Shown: positions 44,690-54,805, numbered from the stretch's first letter. The stretch is 64,000 nucleotides of DNA from Tipula vernalis (GCA_958295665.1 OY282560.1:53816333-53880332), one strand, 5' to 3'. Program-made: numbers and translations. The notes: a model not told the origin generated them from the sequence alone.

Positions 44690-46155
44690 AACTCCGTTAA
44701 AAAATGAACAAGTTCTATCCTAACTTACCATATTACAGAATTTCATCTAAAAATCATTTTAAAATCCCAATATTAGCCTACCTATCGAACTTCATCATAA
44801 TCGGTTGAGAAATAGCCAAGTTCCATTATACTTATCTATATCCCAGAACTTCATCAAAAATCGTTCTAAAATCCTATTTTCAATGCACAAGACGAATTTC
44901 ATCATAATATGTTGAGAAATCGGCAAGCCCCATAATACTTTGCCATGTTCCAGAACTTCAGCCAAAAACCATTATAGAATCCCATTTCCAAGGCACATAT
45001 CAAATTTCATCATAATCAGTTGAGAAATATGCAAGAACCCATTTCCAAAATTCATCATCATTGGATGAGAAATAGGCAAGTTCCATCAGACTTACCCATA
45101 TTCCAGAACTTCATTCAAAAATCATTTTTAAATCCCATTTCCGCAACACAAGCCGAATTTCATCATAATCGGTTGATAAATAAGCAAGTTCTATCGTACT
45201 TATACTTGGCCAAATTCCACAAAATCTTCCAAAAATCATTTTAAAATCACATTTCCAATGCAAAAGCCCAAATTCATCATAATTGGATGAGAAATTGGCA
45301 AGTTCCATCATGTCTGGCCATATTCCAGAACTTCATCCAAAAATCATTTTAGAATCCCATTTCGAACGCATATATCAAATTTCAACATAATCGGTTCATA
45401 AATATGCAAGTTCCATCGTACTTGGCCATATTCCAGAACTTCATCCACAAACCATTTTAGAATCAAATTTCCGTCGCACATGTCAAATTTCACCATAATC
45501 GGTTGAGAAATAAGCATATTCCATCATACTTGGCCATATTTCAGAACATCATCCGAAAAAAATTGTAGAATCTCATTTCCAATGGCACAAGTCGAATTTT
45601 AACATAATTGGATGAGAAATATGCTAGTTCCATCATACTGGGCCATATTCCAGAACTTCATGCAAAAATCATTTTGGAATATCATTTCGAACGCACATGT
45701 CAAATTTCATCATAAACGGTTGAGAAAATAACAAGTTCCTATTGACTATATTCCAGAACTTCATCCAAATCCATTTAAAATCCCATTTCCAATGTACGGG
45801 TTGATCGGTTGATAAATATGCAAGTTCCATCGTACTTGGCCATATTACAGAACTTCATCCAAAAATCATTCTAGAATTCAATTTCTTTCGGGCAAGTTCC
45901 TTCACACTTTCCATATTCCAGAAGTTCATCCAAACATCATTTTAGAATTCCATTTCTAATGTTCAAGCCGAATTTCATCATCATTTGTTGAGAAATCGGC
46001 AAGCCCCATCATACTTAAACAAGTCGAATTTTATCATAATTGGATGAGAAATAGGCAAGCTCCATTATACTGGGCCATATTCCAGAATTTCATCCAAAAA
46101 TCATTTTAGAATCCCATTTCGAACGCACATAATCGGTTGAGAAATTTACTCATTG
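44690..46155 (+). repeat. ~108-bp satellite array (first block, about 14 decayed units)
   Basis: Units carry the landmarks CCATATTCCAGAACTTCATC, AAAAATCATTTTAGAATCCC, TTTCATCATAATCGGTTGAG and GCAAGTTCCATCATACTTGG at a spacing of roughly 104-113 bases; some are truncated. Divergence among units is substantial, so the array is old. It continues after the gypsy pol piece, at 47458. Confidence 0.9.
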
Positions 46156-46157
46156 CC

Positions 46158-47457
46158 AATTGCAGGTCGTATGTTCGTGAAACAGTTTGGTATTGTCCAG
46201 AATACAGTTAATATTATTAAGGAGAAATGTTCGTTAGAGGATATGTTGAAAAAATATGCCGTGTTGTTTGACGGTAATTGTGATAAATTTAAATACCATA
46301 AAATTCATTTAGAAATGCAAAGGGATGCAATACCGAGGTTTTTTAAACCTAGGCAAGTAGCATACATACGCATTTAAAGAGGCTGCAGAAACGGAATTAT
46401 TACGTCTGAAAGAACAGGGAATAATTCCACCGGTAGAGACAAGCGAATGGGGTACACCCTTGGTACCAATTCCAAAATTAAATGGGGGAATTCGATTGAG
46501 TGCCGATTATTAAGTGTCTATTATAAATTTTTGGTAGACAATAGACATCCGTTACCTCGCGTATATGACATTTTTCAAGCGTTGCAAGGGGGGGGGGCGG
46601 TTAAAATTTTCAAAATTAGATTTAGAAGCAGCATATAGCCAGTTTGAATTGGATGAGAAATCTCGTAAACTAGTAACCTGGAGTACTCATAAAGGGGAAA
46701 TAGAGAAATTGTTATTACTAATTTCAGGGGTGGTAAACCTTCTGGATGATATTGTGGTTACGGGGAAAAATACTAAAGATCATTTAAAAAATTTAGATGA
46801 GGTATAACGTAGATTATCAGATGCAGGTCTAAAACTAAATCGAAATAAATGTAATTGTTTTCAAGATGATATAAATTATTTAGGGCATGTTGTGTCAATG
46901 CATGGTTTAGTTAAAACGAATGAGCGAATTGAAGCAATAGTCAAAGTACCCGAAACTTCAAATATTACCGAAACCAGAGCGTTTTGTGGACTAGTAAATT
47001 ACTACGCAAAATTTATGTGCGACTTGGATTTAAAAGGTCACCAATATACCGTCTGCTACAAAAACATGTTCCATTCATATGGAATAAAGAATGTAAAGGG
47101 GCATTTATTCAAATTAAAGACGAAATGGTAAAAATAGTTGTATTAGCACGTTTTAATCCTAAAAATCCAATAATTTTGACAACGGATGCTTCCAATTACG
47201 GAATTTCCGGGATTTTGGCGCAAAAATTACCTGATGGGGAAGAAAGACCTGTGGGTTTTTGCAGCAGAACATTGTCTAAAGCAGAGCAAAGTTACAGTGT
47301 CGTGGAAAAAGAAGGACTCGCGTTGATTTTCTCAGTACTGAAGTTTTTCAATTGTTTAATTGGATATGATTTCGTAATAAAGACAAATCACAAACTACTT
47401 TTGGGGTTATTCAGTGAAAATCGCGGTTTCCCACAAATGGCGGCCAGCAGAATTCAG
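46158..47457 (+). pseudogene. Ty3/gypsy Pol fragment embedded in the satellite
   Basis: An RT N-terminus (HKIHLEMQRDAIPRFFKPRQV; after a frameshift LRLKEQGIIPPVETSEWGTP), a palm block FSKLDLEAAYSQFELDEKSR, and LLDDIVVTGKN where active enzymes have YLDD. The segment between palm and LLDD is deleted. RT thumb and connection follow (NYLGHVVSMHGL, CGLVNYYAKFM), then RNase H: LTTDASNYGISGILAQKLP, YSVVEKEGLALIFSVLKFF, ending FPQMAASRIQ at about 47457. Several stops and frameshifts. Wording resembles mag-like gypsy elements; it is not the family at 2.7-6.6 kb. No LTR; both ends abut satellite. Confidence 0.87.
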
Positions 47458-48125
47458 ATTCAGAACTTCATCCAAATCATTTTAAAATCCCATTTCCAAT
47501 GTACAAGCCGAATTTTATCATAATCGGTTCATAAATATGCAAGTTCCATCGTACTTGGCCATATTCCAGAACTTCATCCAAAAATCATTCTAGAATCCAA
47601 TTTCTTTCGGGCAAGTTCCCTCACACTTTCCATATTCCAGAAGTCCATCCAAAAATAATTTTAGAATTCCATTTCTAATGTGCAAACCGAATTTCATCAT
47701 AATTTGTTGAGAAATCGGCAAGCCCTATCATACTTGGCCATATTTCAGAACTTAATCCAAAAATCATTTTAGAATCCAATTTTCAACGCACTCAAATTTT
47801 ATCATAATCGGTTGAGAAATAAGCAAGTTCCATCATACTTGACCATATTCCAGAACTTTAGCCAAAAACCATTTTAAAATTCCATTTCCAATGTACAAGC
47901 CGAATTTCATCATAATCGGTTGATAAATATGGAAGTTCCATCGTACTTACACTTGGCCAAATTCCCAAAACACTTCCAAAAATCATTTTAAAATCACATT
48001 TCCTATGCACAAACCGCAATTCATCATAATTGGATGAGGAATACGCAAGTTCCATCATATTTGACCGTATTCCAGAATTTCATCCAAAACTCATTTTAGA
48101 ATCCCATTTCCATCGCGGAAGTCAA
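47458..48125 (+). repeat. ~108-bp satellite array (second block, about 6 units)
   Basis: Same monomer and orientation as 44690-46155, resuming in mid-unit (CAGAACTTCATCCAAATCA) directly after the pol fragment. Spacing between CATCATAATCGG landmarks is about 104-114 bases in the well-kept units. Confidence 0.9.
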
Positions 48126-48149
48126 ATTTGAATAAAATGGATAACGTAC

Positions 48150-48978
48150 ATCCTAATTGAGCATTGATTTAATTTGCTAAAGGTTTAATTTGAAATGTAA
48201 AAGGTGCAATTTGAGGTTTGAGATAATAACAGTGACCTTTCTTAAGTCTTAAACAATATTTGTGTAAGGTTTGGTTCAAATCGGTCAAGTCGTGTAGATT
48301 TTTTTAAATGTCATACACATATGCTGTACATACGAGATATACAAATATTCACTTTATTTTATAGATTGCTCAGCTGCTCACTAAACACTGGTCTAACACC
48401 ATCTCAACTCCATTTCAACCCGCAAACGGCCCCCAACTCAACTCTCAACCCAACCGCACCACTTGTCCTTTCAACTCATTCCCCGAACCAGAATATATAA
48501 AAAATTGGTCAACTGCTCACTATATCTTAACCCAACCCCAACTCAACTCCAACTCAACTTGAACTCAACCAGCAAATTGGCTGGGTATCTTAACCTTCAA
48601 CTCAACCCCAAATTCAATACCCAACTGAATATTTAAACCAGCCTATATATAAAAAATTGGTAAATATTTCTATAACCAGGTATTTTGGGTCAATTCGTGT
48701 GGCAGGCACTCGACTCACTTGACGCCCAGGCTCCAAAAGCTTTTCAAATCTCGGCCTTAACCATAGAAACAGATTGGCAAAAAAATTCTAAATCGAACAA
48801 GCCGTTCTCGAGATATCATGGGTACAGACACCCAGACATCCAGACAGACGGACGGACATTTTTTTTTGCTGTTTTTAGTCTCAGGGACTTTCAATATGTC
48901 GAGTGGTTTTGGACCAACAAAAATTTTGATCATTTTTGACAGGATTTCAAATACTTCGGTCTTTTTAGACCGAACTAA
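48150..48978 (+). repeat. Repeat block with terminal hairpin, paralogue of 12.1-13.7 kb
   Basis: Shares with the 12-13.7 kb copy, in the same order: AAGTCTTAAACAATATTTGTG, the CAACTCAAC-rich segment, GGGTACAGACACCCAGACAT plus GACGGACGGACATTTTTTTT, then TTTTGGACCAAC, and the closing hairpin TTCGGTCT-TTTT-AGACCGAA (48955-48974) followed by CTAA and T. It lies straight after the satellite, so array and block together may be one element with a central tandem-repeat core, as in DINE-1-like Helentron derivatives. No MITE is present at the site corresponding to 12826. Confidence 0.75.
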
Positions 48979-50053
48979 TTAGATTTTGAACTAATTACGT
49001 TTCAGGCTTAAACATTATGTGGATGGACAATTTTAAATCGTTTCCAAGGGGGACTTTGTGTGGAGAATACACCAATCAAAATCGAAATTACCAAAATCGA
49101 ATTCAGACACAAAATATTGGCTGATTGGTATCGAAATACGCGATATTTGAATTTCCCTAAAAACATCCCAAAAAAATACCAAATAAATTGCCCCATTACA
49201 AAGAAGGACCCCATTAAATTTTTATTAACTACAATATGAAAACAAATGGAAGCTACATTTCTAGTGATTCTTGCGTACAGAGAACCAAAGTAAGGCGGCT
49301 TTCGAGAGTTCTCTATTTTAGTATTTGAATAATTAACAAAAATCAGATAATTTTGAAAAATGTTCAAATTTATAAGAATGTTGGAATTTTAATAAATGGT
49401 CAAGAAAGAGGTTTGGGTCCACATACCCCTTCCTCTAAGGTATAAAACGTGTGATGTTCCAAAACAATGGGAAAATTTCGGCTGATATGATGCCTGTTTT
49501 GAAAATAAAGAATCAACGATGACTAAATTTCCAAACTCTGAAATATATTGTGGCCAAGATAATCTTACCAGTGTTTACGTGACAACCAACGAAAGGTTGA
49601 TTGACCAAGAAATATACAATCGGCTTCGAGTGACGTCACACCGTCAAAATTATTGGACAAACAAAACAACTCAAACAACTGAAGTGTACAATCAACCGGC
49701 TGAGCAACCGAAATTTGATGCACTAACGAGAGGCCGAGAACCCAAATCCTGATGACATCCGTGATTGTAAAAGAGTTTGAATTAAAGGAACTGGTGAATT
49801 GGTGATATTTAAGGCCGGCTCGCTGCGCAGTAGTGCACGGCAAATGTATTTTGCGTTCCCAATTTATCTCATGACCTTAAATTTATTTCAAAAACATAAA
49901 TTTTTTTGAAATAATAGTGGAAAAAGATTTTTAGTACAAATACAACATATTTTGGTAATATTACAAAATCAAAATCAAATTAAGGAACATGATGAATTAA
50001 CGTCATAGTTAGGAGATTAGGAACAGCAATTAACTAAAACAATAACTCGATAT
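48979..50053. other. Unassigned DNA before the LTR element
   Basis: A 77-codon ORF at 49519-49752 has no recognisable domain and is probably chance or element debris. A GC-richer patch lies at 49815-49845. Nothing else is supportable. Confidence 0.5.
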
Positions 50054-50365
50054 TGTGACGGTGACATCTAGGGTGTAATAGAATAAGTTAAATTAATAGC
50101 TCAATGTTTTAATGTACTAAAATGGAATTTTCCATGATAAAACTGTTCTAAATGTTTCTACGCTATTCTTACTGGAAAAGTCTTGAACTTTCTAGAAGCT
50201 TGTGCGAATATTAAAATAAAGTGATTTTATGAATTATCGTTAGTAAATTGTGTTGCAATAATTCTTGTGTGAAATAAATAAATTCGTTGGTGATAAATTG
50301 AATTGATTTTGTTTTATTCACAATCCAGTGATACGAACCTTGATTGACAAGGCAAAAACGTAACA
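50054..50365 (+). repeat. 5' LTR (312 bp, internally deleted)
   Basis: Aligns with the 58.3-kb LTR from TGTGACGGTGACA to CGTAACA but lacks about 130 bases between CTAGAAGCTTGTG and TGATTTTATGAATTA, including the TATAAAAT promoter-like stretch seen in the other copy. AAATAAATAAATTCG before the end is the likely polyadenylation signal region. Confidence 0.88.
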
Positions 50366-50367
50366 AT

Positions 50368-50386
50368 TGGTAACAGCGGCGGGATT
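50368..50386 (+). promoter_or_regulatory. Primer binding site, tRNA-Leu-like
   Basis: Two bases after the LTR, TGGTAACAGCGGCGGGATT resembles the complement of a tRNA-Leu 3' end with a few mismatches. Leucine primers are used by mdg3-type elements. Position relative to the LTR is right; the exact tRNA is inferred. Confidence 0.65.
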
Positions 50387-50407
50387 GTTAATAGTAAAAC
50401 AAAGAAA

Positions 50408-50560
50408 ATGATTCTCTCGGAATTAAGAGTTCCACAATTAAAAAAGGAACTTGAGAAACGGGGTTTGGCCACTGATGGTAGCAAAGCAGCTTTACAAGCG
50501 CAACTACGTAAGGCCATGGAGAACGAAGGGTTTAACGCAGACCATCATGATATTGGGAAA
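50408..50560 (+). pseudogene. Gag N-terminus with SAP domain
   Basis: ATG at 50408; MILSELRVPQLKKELEKRGL followed by TDGSKAALQAQLRKAM is a SAP (helix-extension-helix, DNA/RNA-binding) motif. SAP-like N-termini occur in Gag of mdg3/blastopia-type elements. Coding similarity ends near 50555 (GFNADHHDIG), where the LINE is inserted; a Gag-like reading resumes at 54806. It starts 22 bases after the primer site, as expected for Gag. Confidence 0.78.
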
Positions 50561-50869
50561 AAAAATCAAGTTTGCCAAGTGATCGGACGCGTTTGTTTTT
50601 GCGTCAAATAATTTTCGTTTTGAAATTAAATATTATAATTTAATTGAAATTATAAAATTACAGCATTAAAAAACTGCAGTATATAGTGTTTTGTATATAC
50701 GCTTGTGATTTATATTTATATGGTTTACAATTTTGTAAGCAAAATAAAAACGAATAACGAAAAAAATTCGTGAGTGTCCATTTTTAACGTTTAGTGGAAA
50801 GTAAACAAATTTTCAAGAAGAAATTATAAATTTTGAAAGAATTCATTGAAACGACAATAGACAATAATT

Positions 50870-51817
50870 ATGACAAAGACTTGTGTCAAGTGCAACAACA
50901 CCAAAAGGTGCAAAGAGCTTCTACACTGTTTTGGGCATTGCAGCAAGTTCTTCCACGTTGACTGTCTGGATTGGAAGTTCCCTTCGAATGACGGTTGGAT
51001 CAAAGCCGTTAATGACTGTCCTTATGCTGTTTTCATGTGCATGGAGTGTCAGCGTTTATTAAAAGATGAAAATTGTATGGCGTTGGACGAGATCAAATCA
51101 TCGCTGGATAAAATCGACTCGAAGATATCATTAATTGCTGACACCACTCTTCCAACCGTTAATACTATAATTAGCCAGGCCGCCGAGTCTTTGGCAAATT
51201 CGTGTGCTTCGAGCCTTTCATCTGTTTGCAGTAAAATTGGGGACCAGATCGCTGAACAAATCCGCGATTGTTTCGCTCAGGCGTCGATCCTAACCGCTCA
51301 CGCTGGCACCCCTTGTTCCGAGACATCGACTACAACTATCCCGGTTATTTCATCAGCAGCAGAAACCGCGCGTCGTGCGTCGTACGCGTCAATAAGTGGA
51401 ACCAAACCATGTTCTCTGCCTAACAGTATCCGGATGATTAAACCGAAGTTTTGGTTTCATTTGTCGCAGTTCGATACCACTGTTGAGGATGCTGCGATTG
51501 CCGAATTTGTGAATGTCAACTTTGGTATTTCTAATGCTGTGGCTACCAAGTTGATACCTAACGGGCGTAAACTTACTGACATGGAGTATGTCTGTTTTAA
51601 AGTGGGAGTTGATGCAGATTTAACAGCAAAAGTTATGTCCACGGTGAATTGGCCAAATGATGTGTGTATCAGACCTTTTATTAATACAAATTTTCGGCAG
51701 CGTCAATCACACCGTATGCCAGAAACGAGACAAGGTGTCTTTCTGAACCAGAAAATATCGACCCTGAAGCCTCCAGTGGTTATTACGCATCAAACTGTGC
51801 CGGATTCCGGCAAGTAA
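50870..51817 (+). CDS. LINE ORF1 with PHD-like zinc finger
   Basis: 315 codons from ATG 50870. Residues 4-60 form a Cys/His array (CVKC, CKELLHCFGHC, FFHVDC, CMEC) spaced like a PHD/RING-type finger, as in ORF1 of CR1-group LINEs. Residues ~65-150 are helix-prone (DEIKSSLDKIDSKISLI) and could be a coiled coil. A Ser/Thr/Ala-rich spacer follows, then a C-terminal domain (~190-285: KFWFHLSQFDTTVEDAAIAE, a VKVGVDADL-like strand pattern) resembling an RNA-recognition fold. It would bind element RNA. The last 133 nt overlap ORF2, which is in the -1 frame. Confidence 0.87.
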   Translation: MTKTCVKCNNTKRCKELLHCFGHCSKFFHVDCLDWKFPSNDGWIKAVNDCPYAVFMCMECQRLLKDENCMALDEIKSSLDKIDSKISLIADTTLPTVNTIISQAAESLANSCASSLSSVCSKIGDQIAEQIRDCFAQASILTAHAGTPCSETSTTTIPVISSAAETARRASYASISGTKPCSLPNSIRMIKPKFWFHLSQFDTTVEDAAIAEFVNVNFGISNAVATKLIPNGRKLTDMEYVCFKVGVDADLTAKVMSTVNWPNDVCIRPFINTNFRQRQSHRMPETRQGVFLNQKISTLKPPVVITHQTVPDSGK

Positions 51818-54666
51818 GTTCTGATCGCTCTAGCTTTACCTCAATTTATTACCACAACGCCTCTAGCATCCGAGGTAAAGCTAAGTCTTTTCGCCTAGGC
51901 GTTTTGGACAACGATTATGATATCATAATAATCTGTGAGACCTGGCTTACTATCAATATGTATTCTGGAGAATATTTTCCACCGGACTATGTCGTTCACA
52001 GGAAGGATAGATATGATTTTGACACCAGGCTTAGAGGGGGCGGGGTATTGATTGCGGTTAAAGTTTCTATTCCTAATGAGTTGGTTGCCTGTCATCCTAG
52101 TCTCGATGTTATTGCTGTTCGAGTCAAAGTGGCCAATTCCTCTATCGTTGTCATCGCAGTGTATGCTCTCTACGGATCGAACTTGGACTATTTTGTAATG
52201 TTAATCAATTTCATCGACTCAGTTGTGATGCCATCAGTGCATCCTAATGATCAACTTGTCATTGTGGGTGACTTTAATCTGCCCGATATTGCTTGGATTG
52301 ATGTTGATGGTGTCTTTACATCGCTTTCCACTGACGAAAGGGCATTACACATTATCGAATATTTTGCTAGCATCTCAACCAAGCAGCTAAACCGTACTAG
52401 CAACAGTCTAGGGAAATACTTGGACCTGTTATTTGCCAATGACGTCATGCATTCCGAGGTTTCGTCATGTCTGGATTTCACCGGCTCCCAGAGCATCTAC
52501 CACACACCGATTATGATAAATATTTTTCATGTGAATTGTACAACTGATTCTATTTCTAACAAGTTCTATTTTAATTTCAGAATTGCCGACTACGCTTCCT
52601 TAAACGAGTTCCTCAGGAATTCTGATTGGGACTTTTTGCAACGTGGCGGTAATTTAAATGACATTGTTTTAATGTTTAACGTCCTTCTCAGGAGTGGTAT
52701 TGAAAGACACGTTCCGTTGGTTAAAAAACAACCCGGCTTTCGGGAGCCATGGTACAACAATAGGTTGTTAAATCTGGAGAAACGCCGCAATAAGTTCCAT
52801 TCATTATACAGACGGTACGGAGTACAATTTTATCCCAATTTTGATAAAGCTCGCAAAGAGTTTAAAAGTTTAAATTGGTTTTTATATAACCAATATGTTG
52901 TGCGAATTGAGGAGGAATTAACATCAAGTCCAAAGGAGTTCTGGAGTTTTATGAATAGTAAGAGGAAAGTGGTTGGTTTCCCTTCTCCTATGTCTTACCA
53001 GAACGCCGTCGCTAGTCAACCCTCGGAGATCTGTAATTTATTTGCTAGCTTTTTTGCCTCAGTATACGAGCCAGCCACGATGCCTCCTGCCATGTCCACA
53101 AGAGGTCACAGTTCCGTGGACTTTAATTATTTTAAATTTACTGAGCAGGAAGTTCGTGATTGCTTGCTTAATCTGGATGTTAAAAAGGGCGCTGGTCACG
53201 ATGGTATTCCGCCGATCCTTATTAAGCATTGTGCCGAGAGTTTGTCCCGCCCAATTACCTTCATGTTTAATGAAAGTTTACGTAGTGGGTTTTTTCCAGA
53301 GCCTTGGAAAATTTCCTGCCTTCATCCCATTTTCAAGGCGGGTAGAAGAAACGAAGTAAGTAACTATCGGGGGATTGCCATTCTTTCTGTCATACCCAAG
53401 CTATTTGAGTCTATGGTTCACAGGGTTTTGGTTTTCCATACTAAATCATTAATTTCTTCTGCTCAGCACGGGTTTTATCCAGGCAGATCCACAGTGACTA
53501 ATCTGGTTTCTTTCTGTGGCAAATTATTTAGCAGTTTAAACTCCAGGCAGCAACTGGACGTTGTTTATACTGATTTTGCGAAAGCTTTCGATAAGATCGA
53601 CCACTCGCTCCTGATCACTAAATTAAAGAACTTAAATTGTCAGTGCATCCCAATTGATTGGTTGTGTTCTTACCTTTCCGACCGCTGGCAATCCGTTAGG
53701 ATTTTTGATTCTAGTTCCCAGCTATTTCGCGCGACATCCGGCGTACGGCAAGGAAGTCATATTGGCCCTTTATTATTTACATTGTTTATCAACGATATTG
53801 TTGACTGCTTTGAGTTTGCCAGTTGCCTCCTGTTTGCCGATGACATGAAAATTTTCGCCCGGGTCAACAGCGTGTCCGATTGCGTGAAGCTGCAGGATGA
53901 TTTGGACAGATTTTGTAGTTGGTCTATTAGCAATAGACTGGGTCTCAATGTGAGTAAGTGTAAGACTCTTTCATTTTATCGCATCCAGTCACCTCTGTTT
54001 CATCAGTATCGTTTGTGCAATGAGGAAGTCGACAGAGTGGAGTTTATATCCGATCTGGGTGTAATTTTTTCAACTGATGCCACCTTTACCAAACATATTA
54101 ACACCATTATACCTAAGGCATACATTATGTTGGGCTTTATTAAGCGGAACTGTAAGGACTTTATTGACCCGATTACTCTAACATCACTGTATGGTTCCTT
54201 TGTCCGTTCTATTTTGGAATATGCATCGCCGGTGTGGTCACCGTCTTATCACTGTTATTCGAATAGAATAGAGAGTGTTCAGAAGCAGTTTGTTTTATAC
54301 GCACTTCGAGGTCTACCATCTGCACGGTCTGTTGAATATGTTCTTCCACCCTACCAAGATCGCTGCAACCTGTTGAAACTGCACCGGTTAGATTGTCGAC
54401 GTGTTGTAGCATCGGCATTGTTCATTTGCGATATTTTCAGTTCTCGAATCGAATGTACCGAGCTGCTTTCGCGCTTAAATCTTTACGCTCCAGAACGTCA
54501 AATGCGTCCACGTGATGGACTGTTACTCGTCAACCGGGTATCAACAAATTACGGCCTTTCGGAACCACTTTTGAGAGCTTCGCGAGATTTTAATTCAGTG
54601 TATGGTGTTTTCGATTTCAATATGTCCAGAGAGTCGTTTAAGAAAGCTTTATTTAAATTTTTATAA
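51685..54666 (+). CDS. LINE ORF2: endonuclease and reverse transcriptase, no upstream ATG
   Basis: The frame is open from 51685 (after TAA 51682-51684) to the stop at 54666. It has no ATG until Met in TINMYSGEYF (51958), which is inside the endonuclease, so the true start must be non-AUG, reinitiation or frameshift. Endonuclease: YYHNASSIRG, IIICETWL (metal Glu), GDFNLPDIAW (about 52267-52296), YLDLLFAND, and SIYHTPIMI at the final His position. The linker holds EPWYNNRLLNLEKRR. RT: YRGIAILSVIPKLFES, GFYPGRSTVTNLVSF, YTDFAKAFDKIDHSLL, SGVRQGSHIGPLLFTLFIND and FADD at 53833-53844. Thumb and C-terminus end with LLSRLNLYAPER and a hydrophobic tail. About 993 codons if read from the frame opening. 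No RNase H. Confidence 0.9.
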   Translation, partial: YKFSAASITPYARNETRCLSEPENIDPEASSGYYASNCAGFRQVSSDRSSFTSIYYHNASSIRGKAKSFRLGVLDNDYDIIIICETWLTINMYSGEYFPPDYVVHRKDRYDFDTRLRGGGVLIAVKVSIPNELVACHPSLDVIAVRVKVANSSIVVIAVYALYGSNLDYFVMLINFIDSVVMPSVHPNDQLVIVGDFNLPDIAWIDVDGVFTSLSTDERALHIIEYFASISTKQLNRTSNSLGKYLDLLFANDVMHSEVSSCLDFTGSQSIYHTPIMINIFHVNCTTDSISNKFYFNFRIADYASLNEFLRNSDWDFLQRGGNLNDIVLMFNVLLRSGIERHVPLVKKQPGFREPWYNNRLLNLEKRRNKFHSLYRRYGVQFYPNFDKARKEFKSLNWFLYNQYVVRIEEELTSSPKEFWSFMNSKRKVVGFPSPMSYQNAVASQPSEICNLFASFFASVYEPATMPPAMSTRGHSSVDFNYFKFTEQEVRDCLLNLDVKKGAGHDGIPPILIKHCAESLSRPITFMFNESLRSGFFPEPWKISCLHPIFKAGRRNEVSNYRGIAILSVIPKLFESMVHRVLVFHTKSLISSAQHGFYPGRSTVTNLVSFCGKLFSSLNSRQQLDVVYTDFAKAFDKIDHSLLITKLKNLNCQCIPIDWLCSYLSDRWQSVRIFDSSSQLFRATSGVRQGSHIGPLLFTLFINDIVDCFEFASCLLFADDMKIFARVNSVSDCVKLQDDLDRFCSWSISNRLGLNVSKCKTLSFYRIQSPLFHQYRLCNEEVDRVEFISDLGVIFSTDATFTKHINTIIPKAYIMLGFIKRNCKDFIDPITLTSLYGSFVRSILEYASPVWSPSYHCYSNRIESVQKQFVLYALRGLPSARSVEYVLPPYQDRCNLLKLHRLDCRRVVASALFICDIFSSRIECTELLSRLNLYAPERQMRPRDGLLLVNRVSTNYGLSEPLLRASRDFNSVYGVFDFNMSRESFKKALFKFL
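51688..51694 (+). promoter_or_regulatory. Candidate -1 frameshift heptamer (A_AAT_TTT)
   Basis: In the ORF1 frame the codons are ACA AAT TTT CGG, giving AAATTTT in slippery register. The -1 (ORF2) frame opens three bases earlier and is free of stops from there on, so slippage would yield an ORF1-ORF2 fusion. No stimulatory structure was established. Confidence 0.5.
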
Positions 54667-54730
54667 AAACTAAATAGTCGGCGTTTTCTATCTATATTTT
54701 ATTCCTTTTGTGTTTTTTTTTTAACATGTT

Positions 54731-54795
54731 TGTATAGCTGATTGTTATCACTGTAGGCTATACATGATATATATAAATAAATAAATAAATAAATA
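54731..54795 (+). other. LINE 3' hairpin and TAAA tail
   Basis: TGTATAGC (54731-54738) pairs with GCTATACA (54757-54764), then comes a TATATAAATAAATAAATAAA-type tail. The same plan, a stem-loop just before the tail, is seen in the LINE ending at 11612. Confidence 0.7.
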
Positions 54796-54805
54796 TTGTC
54801 AGTTA

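Larger units (their letters stand above)
50560..54795 (+). mobile_element. Full-length, apparently intact LINE (CR1/Jockey group)
   Basis: Two uninterrupted ORFs with a short 3' UTR and TAAA tail (54775-54795), inserted into the Gag of the LTR element. ATATTG flanks the LINE on both sides (about 50550-50555 and 54794-54799) and may be a short target duplication. No stop or frameshift is seen in about 3.8 kb of coding, so it is the youngest element of the window and possibly active. A decayed relative lies at 6646-8190. Confidence 0.87.

Noticed and set aside
44690..48125. Regularly spaced repeats suggesting a CRISPR-like array.
   Set aside because: Repeats are head-to-tail without unique spacers, in a eukaryotic TE context: satellite DNA.
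49519..49752. 77-codon ORF with hydrophilic composition.
   Set aside because: No recognisable domain; isolated; could be element debris. Not called as a gene.
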